A stretch of DNA of 64,000 nt, taken from NCBI GenBank assembly GCA_033851955.1, contig JAWSVK010000007.1, forward strand, positions 86,561-150,560. The letters are read 5' to 3'. The notes under the pieces were generated by a model. The model searched no databases, was not told the DNA's origin, and worked only from the letters and a program-made list of their open reading frames with translations. This DNA is from Profundibacter sp033851955. Its GTDB lineage: Bacteria > Pseudomonadota > Alphaproteobacteria > Rhodobacterales > Rhodobacteraceae. Shown here piece after piece: positions 51,886 to 60,618 of this stretch. The first letter of the stretch is position 1. Each line of letters starts with the position of its first letter. Position numbers and translations under genes: made by a program.

Positions 51886-54800
51886 ATGTCTGACCCCCGA
51901 TTCATCCACCTGCGCGTCCATAGCCAGTACTCCCTTTTAGAAGGTGCTGTGCCTGTCAAAAAATTGACAGGCCTATGCGAAAAACACAAAATGCCTGCGG
52001 TTGCCTTGACCGACACCAACAACATGTTTGCCGCGCTCGAATTTTCGGTTACGGCGCTTAGTGCTGGCGTGCAGCCCATAGTCGGCTGCCAAGTGGATTT
52101 TGCCTATGATCCCGCCCAAGTCGGTGAAAAACCCCGCGCGCCTGCGGGGCTGGTTTTATTGGCGCAAAACGAGCAGGGCTACCTGAACCTGATGAAGCTG
52201 AACTCTTGCCTCTATCTGGATTCGAATGGACAATTGCCACAAGTTACGGCAGATGATTTGGCGCAGCACTCGCTCGGGCTGATCTGCCTGACGGGCGGAC
52301 CAGAGGGCCCGTTCGGCAATCTGATGATGACGGCCCAACGCCCCAAAGCTCAAGAATTAATGACGCGATTGGCGTCAATCTACCCCGATCGTTTGTATGT
52401 GGAATTGCAACGCCACCCCGGCGAAGGCGGGCAATGCACAGCCGCAGAACGCGCGTCGGAACAAGCCTTGATCGAAATGGCCTACGCAATGGATCTGCCG
52501 CTTGTGGCGACCAATGACGTCTATTTTCCAAAATCAGAAATGTATGAGGCCCATGACGCCCTGTTGTGTATCGCGGACGGTGCCTATGTGGACCAACAAG
52601 AAGCGCGCCGTCGCCTGACGCCACAGCATTATTTCAAATCACCACAGGAAATGATTACCCTGTTCGCTGACCTTCCCGAAGCCATATCCAACACGGTCGA
52701 GATCGCCAAACGTTGCGCTTTTGCGACCTACCGCCGCGACCCTATTCTGCCCAAATTTGCCGATGACGAAGTGGTCGAGCTGCGCCGCCAGGCCGAAGAA
52801 GGCCTTAAAGAGCGTCTTGCTGTGATCCCGCATTCCGCCGAGGTCAAAGACTATGAGGCGCGACTGGATTTCGAACTGGGCATCATCGAGGGTATGGGCT
52901 TCCCCGGCTACTTCCTCATTGTTGCCGATTTCATAAAATACGCCATTGATCAAAACATTCCCGTTGGACCGGGCCGTGGCTCGGGCGCGGGCTCGCTGGT
53001 GGCTTATGCGCTGAAAATCACCGATCTTGATCCGCTGCGCTATAATCTGTTGTTCGAGCGATTCTTGAACCCTGAACGGGTCTCGATGCCGGATTTCGAC
53101 ATCGATTTTTGCATGGACCGCCGCGAAGAAGTGATCCGTTACGTGCAAGACAAATATGGTCGCGACAAGGTCGGCCAAATCATCACCTTTGGCGCGCTTT
53201 TGTCTAAGGCTGCTGTGCGTGACATTGGCCGCGTTTTGCAAATGCCCTACGGCCAAGTCGATCGCCTCAGCAAACTGATCCCTGTTGAAGGCGTCAAACC
53301 TGTTTCGATTGAAAAGGCCCTGGCGGACGAGCCGCGTCTGCGCGAAGAAGCCAACGCCGAAGAAGTGGTCGCGCGTCTGCTGAACTACGGCCAGCAGGTC
53401 GAAGGCCTGTTGCGAAATGCTTCAACCCACGCGGCGGGTGTGGTGATCGGCGATCGTCCGATTGACGAGTTGGTGCCGCTGTACCAAGACCCACGTTCCG
53501 ACATGCCCGCCACCCAGTTCAATATGAAATGGGTTGAGCAAGCGGGGTTGGTCAAATTCGACTTTTTGGGCCTGAAAACCCTGACGGTGATCCAAAACGC
53601 GCTGGATTTGCTCAAATTGCGCGGCGTGGATATCGACATCGGTCAAATCCCGCTCGATGACGAGGCGACATACAAACTCTATGCCTCTGCCAAAACTGTG
53701 GCCGTGTTTCAGGTGGAATCCAGCGGCATGATGGACGCGCTTAAGCGCATGAAGCCCACTTGTATTGAGGACATCGTGGCGCTGGTGGCCCTGTATCGCC
53801 CCGGCCCGATGGAAAACATTCCAACCTATTGTGAAGTCAAAAACGGCCAAAAAGAACGCGAGCCCGTTCACCCGCTGATTGACCACCTCTTGGAAGAAAC
53901 CCAAGGCATCATCGTCTATCAAGAACAAGTGATGCAGATCGCGCAGGTTATGGCGGGCTACTCCTTGGGTGGGGCGGATTTGCTGCGCCGTGCGATGGGT
54001 AAAAAGATCGCCGAGGAAATGGCCAAGGAGCGGCCAAAATTCGAAAAAGGTGCCATGGAAAATGGCGTCGACAAAAAGAAAGCGAGCGAGGTTTTTGACC
54101 TTCTTGAGAAATTCGCCAACTACGGGTTCAACAAATCGCACGCAGCAGCCTATGCGGTTGTCAGCTATCAAACTGGCTACCTAAAGGCCAATTATCCAGT
54201 CGAATTTATGGCTGGCGTGATGAATTGCGATCTGCATCTGACCGACAAACTGGGTGTCTACAAGGAAGAGATTACCAAGGGCTTGGGGCTGGAAATTGTG
54301 CTGCCCTGTGTCAACGCATCTGACGCGATGTTCAGCGTTTCAGATGGCAAAGTGGTTTACGGTCTGGGTGGTTTGAAAAACGTCGGGGTCGAGGCGATGG
54401 GCCTGATCGTTGAGGCCCGCGCAGATGCGCCTTTTGCGACGCTTTACGATTTCGCACGCCGCGTTGATATGAAACGTGTCGGTAAACGCCCACTTGAGAT
54501 GTTGGCCCGTGCTGGCGCATTTGATGTGCTCGACCGCAACCGTGCGCGGGTGTTCAACAGCCTTGAGGGCTTGGTTGCCTATTCTGCCGCCGTTCATGAC
54601 CAACGCAGCTCCAATCAGGTTTCGCTGTTTGGCGAGGCGGGCGACGATCTGCCCGAACCGCGCCTAAGCGGTGTTGAGGATTGGTTGCCCAACGAGCGCC
54701 TTACCGAGGAACATAAAGCCGTCGGGTTCTACCTGTCGGGCCATCCGCTCGACGACTACATGGTGCCACTGAAACGCAAGGGTGTGCTGACATTGAGCGA

Positions 54801-55332
54801 GGTTGAGCGCAAAGCCGAGATGGGCGCTTGCGTGGTGAAAATGGCCGGGGCCGTGGCCAGCAAACAGGAACGCAAATCTGCACGGGGCAACCGATTTGCC
54901 TTTGCGCAACTGTCAGATCCCACAGGACTCTATGAGGTCACGGTGTTTTCTGACACCTTGGAGGCCGCAGGAGATTTGCTCGATGCTGGCAACAGCGTTG
55001 TGTTGACAGTCGAGGCCACGATGGAAGGCGAGCAGCTCAAACTGTTGGCGCGTGGAGTGCAACCCGTGGACGGCGTCGCCGCCGAAGCCGGATCAATGGG
55101 TCTGCGGGTGTTTGTTGAAAACGAGGCCGCGGTTGCCTCCGTGGCCAGCGTGCTGGATCGCGCAGTCAAAGACGCCAACTCGCGCACGGGCGGACCAGTG
55201 GTTTTCTGCCTAACGGACGCTGCATTGCCAGGAGAGGTTGAGATTTCCTTGGCGAAGGACTATCCGGTCAATCCACAGATCAAGGGCGCTATCAAAAGCC
55301 TTGGCGGGGTTATAACGGTAGAGGAATGCTAG
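51886..55332 (+). CDS. dnaE: DNA polymerase III subunit alpha
   Basis: The 1148-residue replicative polymerase. In order: PHP domain (HLRVHSQYSLLEGA near 8-21), the palm with GPGRGSGAGSLVAYAL near 363 and the catalytic PDFDIDFCMDRR near 400, the fingers (YRPGPMENIP, NYGFNKSHAAAYAVVSYQT near 745), the helix-hairpin-helix region, and the C-terminal OB fold (AFAQLSDPTGLYEVTVFSD). DnaE1-type length. The ribosome site is weak and a hairpin precedes the start. The last codons overlap or abut the next gene. Confidence 0.97.
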   Translation: MSDPRFIHLRVHSQYSLLEGAVPVKKLTGLCEKHKMPAVALTDTNNMFAALEFSVTALSAGVQPIVGCQVDFAYDPAQVGEKPRAPAGLVLLAQNEQGYLNLMKLNSCLYLDSNGQLPQVTADDLAQHSLGLICLTGGPEGPFGNLMMTAQRPKAQELMTRLASIYPDRLYVELQRHPGEGGQCTAAERASEQALIEMAYAMDLPLVATNDVYFPKSEMYEAHDALLCIADGAYVDQQEARRRLTPQHYFKSPQEMITLFADLPEAISNTVEIAKRCAFATYRRDPILPKFADDEVVELRRQAEEGLKERLAVIPHSAEVKDYEARLDFELGIIEGMGFPGYFLIVADFIKYAIDQNIPVGPGRGSGAGSLVAYALKITDLDPLRYNLLFERFLNPERVSMPDFDIDFCMDRREEVIRYVQDKYGRDKVGQIITFGALLSKAAVRDIGRVLQMPYGQVDRLSKLIPVEGVKPVSIEKALADEPRLREEANAEEVVARLLNYGQQVEGLLRNASTHAAGVVIGDRPIDELVPLYQDPRSDMPATQFNMKWVEQAGLVKFDFLGLKTLTVIQNALDLLKLRGVDIDIGQIPLDDEATYKLYASAKTVAVFQVESSGMMDALKRMKPTCIEDIVALVALYRPGPMENIPTYCEVKNGQKEREPVHPLIDHLLEETQGIIVYQEQVMQIAQVMAGYSLGGADLLRRAMGKKIAEEMAKERPKFEKGAMENGVDKKKASEVFDLLEKFANYGFNKSHAAAYAVVSYQTGYLKANYPVEFMAGVMNCDLHLTDKLGVYKEEITKGLGLEIVLPCVNASDAMFSVSDGKVVYGLGGLKNVGVEAMGLIVEARADAPFATLYDFARRVDMKRVGKRPLEMLARAGAFDVLDRNRARVFNSLEGLVAYSAAVHDQRSSNQVSLFGEAGDDLPEPRLSGVEDWLPNERLTEEHKAVGFYLSGHPLDDYMVPLKRKGVLTLSEVERKAEMGACVVKMAGAVASKQERKSARGNRFAFAQLSDPTGLYEVTVFSDTLEAAGDLLDAGNSVVLTVEATMEGEQLKLLARGVQPVDGVAAEAGSMGLRVFVENEAAVASVASVLDRAVKDANSRTGGPVVFCLTDAALPGEVEISLAKDYPVNPQIKGAIKSLGGVITVEEC

Positions 55333-55334
55333 GG

Positions 55335-56321
55335 ATGCGGTTCGGTGTGATTGCCCTTTTGGTGATGTTGCTTTCAGGGTGTTTGGAGGGCAAGGGTGTT
55401 CCATTGGTTCGCGAGCAGATAATCGCAGAGCCTACGACTGAAACTGGCGTGCCTTTGCCAGAGATCGAAACGCCGGAGTTCCCCACTGAAACGGCCGAAG
55501 ACCCCACCGAAAATCCCACCGAAGAAACTGGAGTGGAGCCGACTGAAACTGCCTCGCCCGTAAAGCCACGTCGCGGATTGGCTGCATTATTTGGGCGGCG
55601 AAAATCCCGTGTTGAAGAGGTGGTCTTGGCCACCCCTGAAAAAACCGACGAGACCGAAGGCAGCCCCCTTGCCCCCGTCAAAGCGGTAGATGAACCTGAG
55701 ATGCCAACCGCCAGCCCCGAAGCAATCGCCGAGGCCAATGAGGCAGCGCTTGTCGCATCCGTTGAACAGGACCCAGCACCGCGCCGCCCGCGTAAAGGCC
55801 TGTTCGGCCCACGCCGCGCCAAATCCGATCAAGCGCCAACTGTCGACCCAAACATCATGCTCCCCTTTGGCCAAGTGAGCGCCGCCTGCGGCATCCGCGG
55901 CAAAGCGCTTGGCAAAGAGGTGGATCGTTTTCCCGCCCGCGGCAAGGGCTACAAACTGTTTGACACCAAGCCAACAGCAACAGGACCCCGCACCCATTTC
56001 ATAACTGGCTTCAAAGACGGCTGTCCGCGTAAATTTACAGCCTCATTAGCATTGTTAAGCTCACCCGTTTTGCATGAACAACTGCTCGCAGCTGAGGGCG
56101 ACAAAGGACAGCACTCAACCAGCGCCGATGTCGCATTTCAAAAGGCCCGAGCCCAAGTCTGCCGCACTGGCCGTGGCAAGGCTTGCCCAGAAAAGCACGT
56201 TGCGAAGATGGAAAAATCTATGGTGTTTGTAACGACGTATGAGCGGTTTGGTGGGGCCGCGCGATGGACTGAAATCCTGTTGCACAATGGTGTGGTCAAA
56301 GCAAACTCACTGCAAGACTAA
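55335..56321 (+). CDS. Uncharacterised lipoprotein with Pro/Thr/Glu-rich linker
   Basis: A 328-residue predicted lipoprotein: a short hydrophobic signal ends in LLSGC with Cys16. Residues about 30-85 are low-complexity (repeated PTE/TE/ET pairs such as FPTETAEDPTENPTEE), giving a flexible acidic tether. Two basic PRRG-LFG-RR patches follow (RRGLAALFGRRKSR, then PRRPRKGLFGPRR). The C-terminal 150 residues look folded, with four or five cysteines (ACGIRG, DGCPRK, QVCR, ACPEK). The ATG at 55335, three bases after dnaE, is preferred to the overlapping ATG at 55326. Function unknown; envelope location predicted. Confidence 0.8.
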   Translation: MRFGVIALLVMLLSGCLEGKGVPLVREQIIAEPTTETGVPLPEIETPEFPTETAEDPTENPTEETGVEPTETASPVKPRRGLAALFGRRKSRVEEVVLATPEKTDETEGSPLAPVKAVDEPEMPTASPEAIAEANEAALVASVEQDPAPRRPRKGLFGPRRAKSDQAPTVDPNIMLPFGQVSAACGIRGKALGKEVDRFPARGKGYKLFDTKPTATGPRTHFITGFKDGCPRKFTASLALLSSPVLHEQLLAAEGDKGQHSTSADVAFQKARAQVCRTGRGKACPEKHVAKMEKSMVFVTTYERFGGAARWTEILLHNGVVKANSLQD

Positions 56322-56325
56322 GACC

Positions 56326-56535
56326 TTACCAATGTGGTGGACGTTGATCCCCAAGCGTCACACCGCCGCTGGCATCAGCTTCGCGGGTGGCTTCGCGTTC
56401 CATCAACATCCGCACACGATTGTTCAACAGCGCCAACTCACCTTCTTGGCGTGCGATAATGTCGGACAGATCATCAACCACACGGGTTAGATGCGCGATT
56501 TGCTCTTCCATAGGATTGATATCATCATTGCTCAT
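56326..56535 (-). CDS. slyX: SlyX family protein
   Basis: A 69-residue coiled-coil protein: EEQIAHLTRVVDDLSDIIAR is followed by EGELALLNNRVRMLMER heptads, and the C-terminus is the characteristic LGDQRPPHW. The cellular role of SlyX is unknown. The ATG at 56535 is used; an in-frame ATG five codons upstream (56550) is possible. It converges with the lipoprotein gene, four bases apart. Confidence 0.85.
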   Translation of the reverse strand: MSNDDINPMEEQIAHLTRVVDDLSDIIARQEGELALLNNRVRMLMEREATREADASGGVTLGDQRPPHW

Positions 56536-56656
56536 GCGGGCGTCATACATCCCAATTGGGGGTGAAAACAAGGTCCTATTGATCAAGATCAACGACCTGT
56601 GGCCGATGATTTGCAAGGCTGTTCGTCGTGGAAATGCTATGAGAGGTTCCAAATAA

Positions 56657-56986
56657 ATGACCGCTATGACGATGTTGAAGACCTGCGTGATTGCCGCAAG
56701 TGCTGTGGCGCTGACGGCCCCCGTTCTGTGGGCATATTCCGGTGAGAATTTTGTGGTGTGTGGGTTGGATCCCAATGGCGACAACTTTCTGGCGTTGCGC
56801 ACCTGCGGGTCCAGCAAATGCTCCATGACCCACAGGTTGTCACCAGACACCTTCCTGTTGACAATGAACCCAGATGCCCAGAACCATTGGCGCGAAGTGA
56901 TCGTTTTGAAAGGGCTTCAGGATGACAGCTATTCCGGCCCATCGGGCTGGGTTTATGATAAATATATCTGCGAAATCAGCTATTAG
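56657..56986 (+). CDS. Small secreted cysteine-containing SH3-like protein (tandem copy 1)
   Basis: A 109-residue exported protein with a signal peptide (cleavage near VLWAYS). The mature part has four cysteines (VVCG, RTCGSSKC, KYICEI) that could form two disulfides, and the pattern WREVIVLKG ... GPSGWVYDKYICEI, reminiscent of bacterial SH3 folds. GAGAGG lies ten bases before the ATG. The next gene encodes a clear paralogue of the same length. No known family name; function unknown, probably periplasmic. Confidence 0.72.
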   Translation: MTAMTMLKTCVIAASAVALTAPVLWAYSGENFVVCGLDPNGDNFLALRTCGSSKCSMTHRLSPDTFLLTMNPDAQNHWREVIVLKGLQDDSYSGPSGWVYDKYICEISY

Positions 56987-57284
56987 GCATCTATGGAAAT
57001 TCATGGTGATGTTGGCCCTAACCCCGTGCATCGCTGCCGCCCATTCCGGTGAAATCTATGTAGTTTGCAAACCAAACGCTCAAGGGGTTTCGCCCCTGCG
57101 CAGTTGTGGTTCAGAAAAATGCGAGGTCCTGATGCACATGCCGCACGACACAATGATGCAAGCAATGGAGCCATATTCCGGTATTCCATGGCGCGAGGTC
57201 ACGGTGCTGAGCGGGGCGTATATGTTGCCAATTGGCCCAGATGGTTGGGTCAATGACAAATATCTTTGCGAAATCGCCGACTAA
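56955..57284 (+). CDS. Small secreted cysteine-containing SH3-like protein (tandem copy 2)
   Basis: Paralogue of the preceding protein: YVVCKPN, LRSCGSEKCEVL, MPHDTMMQAMEP, WREVTVLSG and GPDGWVNDKYLCEI line up with copy 1, including all four cysteines. The ATG at 56955 gives 109 residues and a normal signal peptide, but overlaps copy 1 by 32 bases in another frame; an ATG at 57003 would leave a signal sequence too short and uncharged. It ends 84 bases before hisS, just upstream of that gene's structured leader. Function unknown. Confidence 0.68.
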   Translation: MINISAKSAIRHLWKFMVMLALTPCIAAAHSGEIYVVCKPNAQGVSPLRSCGSEKCEVLMHMPHDTMMQAMEPYSGIPWREVTVLSGAYMLPIGPDGWVNDKYLCEIAD

Positions 57285-57293
57285 CCCACGCCT

Positions 57294-57362
57294 GCCTTGC
57301 CCCCAAACCTCCCTTTGGGTAAACGCAAGGCGCAAGATACTCTGCAAGATACCCCAAAGGGA
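57294..57362 (+). promoter_or_regulatory. hisS leader with two crossing inverted repeats; one covers the Shine-Dalgarno
   Basis: Helix A: GCCTTGC (57294-57300) with GCAAGGC (57325-57331). Helix B: TCCCTTTGGG (57310-57319) with CCCAAAGGGA (57353-57362). All pairs are perfect, and the order A5'-B5'-A3'-B3' is an H-type pseudoknot or a pair of competing states. Helix B contains the whole hisS ribosome site AAAGGGA, six bases before the ATG at 57369. The loop holds a direct repeat, GCAAGATAC at 57332-57340 and 57344-57352. No known riboswitch or T-box core is recognised. Confidence 0.55.
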
Positions 57363-57368
57363 CACCCA

Positions 57369-58859
57369 ATGGCCAAAGTGAAAAAACAGCCCCGCCCAAA
57401 GGCATTGCCGCCCAAAGGCTTTCGTGACTATTTCGGCGAAGACTTGCGCGCACGTAAAACCATGCTGGATGCGATCGCGGCTGTCTATCATCAATACGGG
57501 TTCGAGGCGCTGGAATCGGCCGCGGTTGAAACCGTCGAGGCGCTGGGCAAGTTCCTGCCCGACGTGGACCGCCCCAACGAGGGAGTGTTCGCGTGGCAAG
57601 AGGATGACGGCAAGGATGGCGGCGACTGGTTGGCCTTGCGTTATGACCTAACAGCGCCCCTGGCGCGGGTGTTCGCACAGCACCGCAATGATCTGCCAAC
57701 GCCCTACCGTCGCTTTGCGATGGGCCCAGTTTGGCGCAACGAAAAACCCGGCCCCGGACGGTTCCGTCAGTTCTACCAATGCGACGCTGATACGGTTGGC
57801 TCGGCCAGTATGGCCGCCGACGCCGAGATTTGCGCGATGTTGGCGGACACGCTGGAGAAGGTCGGCATCCCGCGCGGCGACTACATTATTCGTGTGAACA
57901 ACCGTAAGGTTTTGAATGGCGTGCTTGAGGTCATGGGGCTGGGTGAGGGCGACGCACGCGACGCTGTTTTGCGCACTATCGACAAGTTCGACAAAGTCGG
58001 CAAAGCGGGCGTGCGCGAGCTGCTCGGCAAAGGGCGTCTTGATGCCTCGGGCGCCTATATCGACGGCGTTGGCCTGACGGATGAACAGGCCGAACCTGTG
58101 TTGGCGTTCCTGACGTCCAAAGCCGAAGACACCGCAGCGACGCTCGCCAACCTGCGTGCCGCCGTTGGCGAAAGCGCCGTTGGGCTTGAGGGTGTGGCTG
58201 AGCTGCAAACCATCGCGGACCTTTTGAGCGCCCAAGGCTACGGACCTGACCAAATCGAGATCGACCCCTCCGTCGTGCGCGGTCTTGGCTATTATACTGG
58301 CCCCGTTTACGAGGCTGAATTGACCTTCGAAATCTTAGACGAAAAAGGGCGCAAACGTCAGTTTGGCTCAGTCGCTGGCGGCGGGCGCTACGATGATTTG
58401 GTCAAACGCTTTACCGGACAAGCCGTCCCTGCAACGGGCGTTTCCATCGGCGTTGATCGCCTGCTGGCCGCTCTCGAGGCCAAAGGGCGCGGCGCAGCCA
58501 AATCCGCCGGTCCTGTGGTTGTGACGGTGATGGATCGCGACCGGATGGCCGACTATCAAATCATGGTGACCGAACTGCGCAAGGCAGGCATCCGTGCCGA
58601 AGTCTATCTGGGCAACCCGAAAAACTTCGGCAACCAGTTGAAATACGCCGACAAACGTGGTTCGCCCGTGGCGGTCATCGAGGGCGGTGACGAGCATGAA
58701 AATGGCATGGTACAGATCAAAGACTTGATCCTTGGCGCGAAAATCGCCGAGAATGCCACGCTTGAGGAATGGAAGTCACTGCCGTCGCAATACGAAGTGC
58801 CCCGCTCTGAACTGGTGGCAAAAGTTCGTGAAATCATTGCACTGCACGAGGCTGACTGA
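57369..58859 (+). CDS. hisS: Histidine-tRNA ligase
   Basis: A 496-residue class II synthetase charging tRNA-His. Motif 2 lies at about 119-143 (GPVWRNEKPGPGRFRQFYQ), the histidine-specific signature at RGLGYYTGPVYEAEL, motif 3 near GVSIGVDRL, and the C-terminal anticodon domain runs from about 400. The NEKPGPGRFRQF form of the motif 2 loop is that of the alphaproteobacterial HisRS type, not the E. coli type. ATG 57369 has AAAGGGA as ribosome site; longer in-frame starts lie in the leader. Its stop overlaps hisZ. Confidence 0.95.
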   Translation: MAKVKKQPRPKALPPKGFRDYFGEDLRARKTMLDAIAAVYHQYGFEALESAAVETVEALGKFLPDVDRPNEGVFAWQEDDGKDGGDWLALRYDLTAPLARVFAQHRNDLPTPYRRFAMGPVWRNEKPGPGRFRQFYQCDADTVGSASMAADAEICAMLADTLEKVGIPRGDYIIRVNNRKVLNGVLEVMGLGEGDARDAVLRTIDKFDKVGKAGVRELLGKGRLDASGAYIDGVGLTDEQAEPVLAFLTSKAEDTAATLANLRAAVGESAVGLEGVAELQTIADLLSAQGYGPDQIEIDPSVVRGLGYYTGPVYEAELTFEILDEKGRKRQFGSVAGGGRYDDLVKRFTGQAVPATGVSIGVDRLLAALEAKGRGAAKSAGPVVVTVMDRDRMADYQIMVTELRKAGIRAEVYLGNPKNFGNQLKYADKRGSPVAVIEGGDEHENGMVQIKDLILGAKIAENATLEEWKSLPSQYEVPRSELVAKVREIIALHEAD

Positions 58860-59932
58860 TGACACCCAAAGCTGAAATGCGGCGCCTGCTGGCCTTCTTT
58901 GAAGCCAACGGCGCACAGGTCGTTGAGGCCGACATCCTGCAATCCGCCGAAGTCCTGCTGGACCTTTACGGCGAAGACATCCGTGCGCGGGCCTACGTCA
59001 CCTCTGATGCGCTGCGGGGCGAGCAAATGCTGCGCCCAGATTTCACTGTGCCTGTCGTACAAATGCATATGGAACACGGGGCCGAACCCGCGCGTTATAC
59101 TTATGCTGGCGAAGTTTTTCGGCGCCAAGAAGAAGACATCAACCGTCCCAGCGAATTCATGCAGGTCGGTTATGAGGTGTTCGAGCGCGAGAACCCAGCC
59201 GCCGCTGACGCCGAAGTTTTCGCCCTGTTCAAAGAAGCGCTCGCGCCTTTGGGTTTACGCGCTGCGACGGGGGATATGGGCATCTTAATGGCCGCTGTGC
59301 GCGGGCTGTCGACGACCCAGCGGCGCAAAGACGCCTTGTTGCGCCATATATGGCGGCCACGACGGTTTCGCGCCCTGTTGGAACGCTTTGGCGGCAAGGC
59401 TGAGGTGCCAGCATCGCGACTGGCTTTGCTGGCCTCAAAGGATGCCATGGAACAAGCTGGCCCAATCATGGGCCTGCGCAGCGAGGCTGAGATTAACGCA
59501 CGCATTGACGCTCTAAAAGACGACGCAGCCACACCGCCAATTTCACAAGGTGAAGCCGCCATTTTGGACGACATTTTGAACCTGCGGGAAAAGGCACCAA
59601 TGGTGTTGGAACGGCTGCGCGACATCGCCGTGGACTTGCCTGCAATCATGCCCGCTGTCGAAGGGCTGGACGCACGGCTAACCGCAATGACAGCGCGGGG
59701 CGTTGATGTGGGTACGCTCGATTTTGAGGGCTCCTACGGGCGCACCTCACTTGAATATTACGACGGATTTGTGTTCGGGTTCTACGCCGAAGCACGGCCC
59801 GACCTGCCCGCCGTGGCCTCAGGGGGGCGCTATGATGCGCTGACCCGTGTGTTGGGACAGGGCCGCAGCATTCCGGCCGTGGGCGGCGTGATCCGCCCCG
59901 AACTTGTGCAAGCGCTGGGAGATCAGACATGA
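58859..59932 (+). CDS. hisZ: ATP phosphoribosyltransferase regulatory subunit HisZ
   Basis: A 357-residue HisRS-like paralogue without tRNA-charging function; it forms the hetero-octamer that makes the short HisG active and histidine-sensitive. It resembles the catalytic core of HisS (MLRPDFTVPVVQMHM, YAGEVFRRQEEDINRPSEFMQ, LEYYDGFVFGFYAEARP, SGGRYDALTRVLG) but lacks the anticodon domain. The start shares an A with the hisS stop (TGATG), and it overlaps hisG by four bases. Confidence 0.93.
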   Translation: MTPKAEMRRLLAFFEANGAQVVEADILQSAEVLLDLYGEDIRARAYVTSDALRGEQMLRPDFTVPVVQMHMEHGAEPARYTYAGEVFRRQEEDINRPSEFMQVGYEVFERENPAAADAEVFALFKEALAPLGLRAATGDMGILMAAVRGLSTTQRRKDALLRHIWRPRRFRALLERFGGKAEVPASRLALLASKDAMEQAGPIMGLRSEAEINARIDALKDDAATPPISQGEAAILDDILNLREKAPMVLERLRDIAVDLPAIMPAVEGLDARLTAMTARGVDVGTLDFEGSYGRTSLEYYDGFVFGFYAEARPDLPAVASGGRYDALTRVLGQGRSIPAVGGVIRPELVQALGDQT

Positions 59933-60618
59933 CCATAAAACTGGGCGTGCCCTCCAAAGGGCGTTTGATGGAAAAGACCTTTGACTGGTTCGGTAAACGC
60001 GGCGTTGGACTGCGGCGCACGGGATCAGAACGCGAATACGCAGCCGCTGTTGACGGGGTGCAGGGCGTTGAATTGGTGCTGCTATCAGCGGGCGAAATTC
60101 CGCGTGAATTGGCAGCAGGTCGCATTCATTTGGGCGTCACCGGTTCCGACTTGGTTCGCGAAAAACTCGCCGCTTGGGACACCCGCGTTGAAGAGGTTCA
60201 ACTGATGGGGTTCGGCCATGCCGATTTGATTATCGCGGTGCCAAATTGCTGGGTGGATGTTGATACATTGGATGATTTGGACGCTGCAGCCGCCGCGTTT
60301 CGCAAAACGCACGGGTTTCGGATGCGGATCGCGACCAAATACCACCGCTTGGTCCGCGATTTTCTACGTGAACATGGCGTAGCAGACTACCAGCTGATGG
60401 ACAGCCAAGGCGCGACCGAAGGCACGGTTAAAAACGAAACCGCCGAGGCCGTGGCAGACATCACATCAAGCGGCGAAACCTTGCGGGCGAACCATCTAAA
60501 GCTGCTTTGCGACGGGCTGGTGCATAAATCGCAAGCCACGCTGTTTCGATCTAAAACCGCAGATGTGAGCGATGCGGATCGCGCGGCGCTGAAGGCGTTG
60601 CTGGACAAACTGTCCTAA
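59929..60618 (+). CDS. hisG: ATP phosphoribosyltransferase, short form
   Basis: HisG condenses ATP with PRPP in the first step of histidine synthesis. At 229 residues it is the short form lacking the regulatory domain, in keeping with hisZ directly upstream. Motifs: LGVPSKGRLMEKTF at the N-terminus, LSAGEIPRELAAGRIHLGVTGSDLVRE, and the PRPP site DSQGATEGTVKNETAEAVADI near 160-180. Its stop overlaps the stop of the convergent DUF1489 gene. Confidence 0.95.
   Translation: MTIKLGVPSKGRLMEKTFDWFGKRGVGLRRTGSEREYAAAVDGVQGVELVLLSAGEIPRELAAGRIHLGVTGSDLVREKLAAWDTRVEEVQLMGFGHADLIIAVPNCWVDVDTLDDLDAAAAAFRKTHGFRMRIATKYHRLVRDFLREHGVADYQLMDSQGATEGTVKNETAEAVADITSSGETLRANHLKLLCDGLVHKSQATLFRSKTADVSDADRAALKALLDKLS

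Noticed and set aside
53422..54171. 249-codon open frame opposite dnaE
   Set aside because: Lies wholly within dnaE, where the coding constraint is on the other strand; composition is shuffled.
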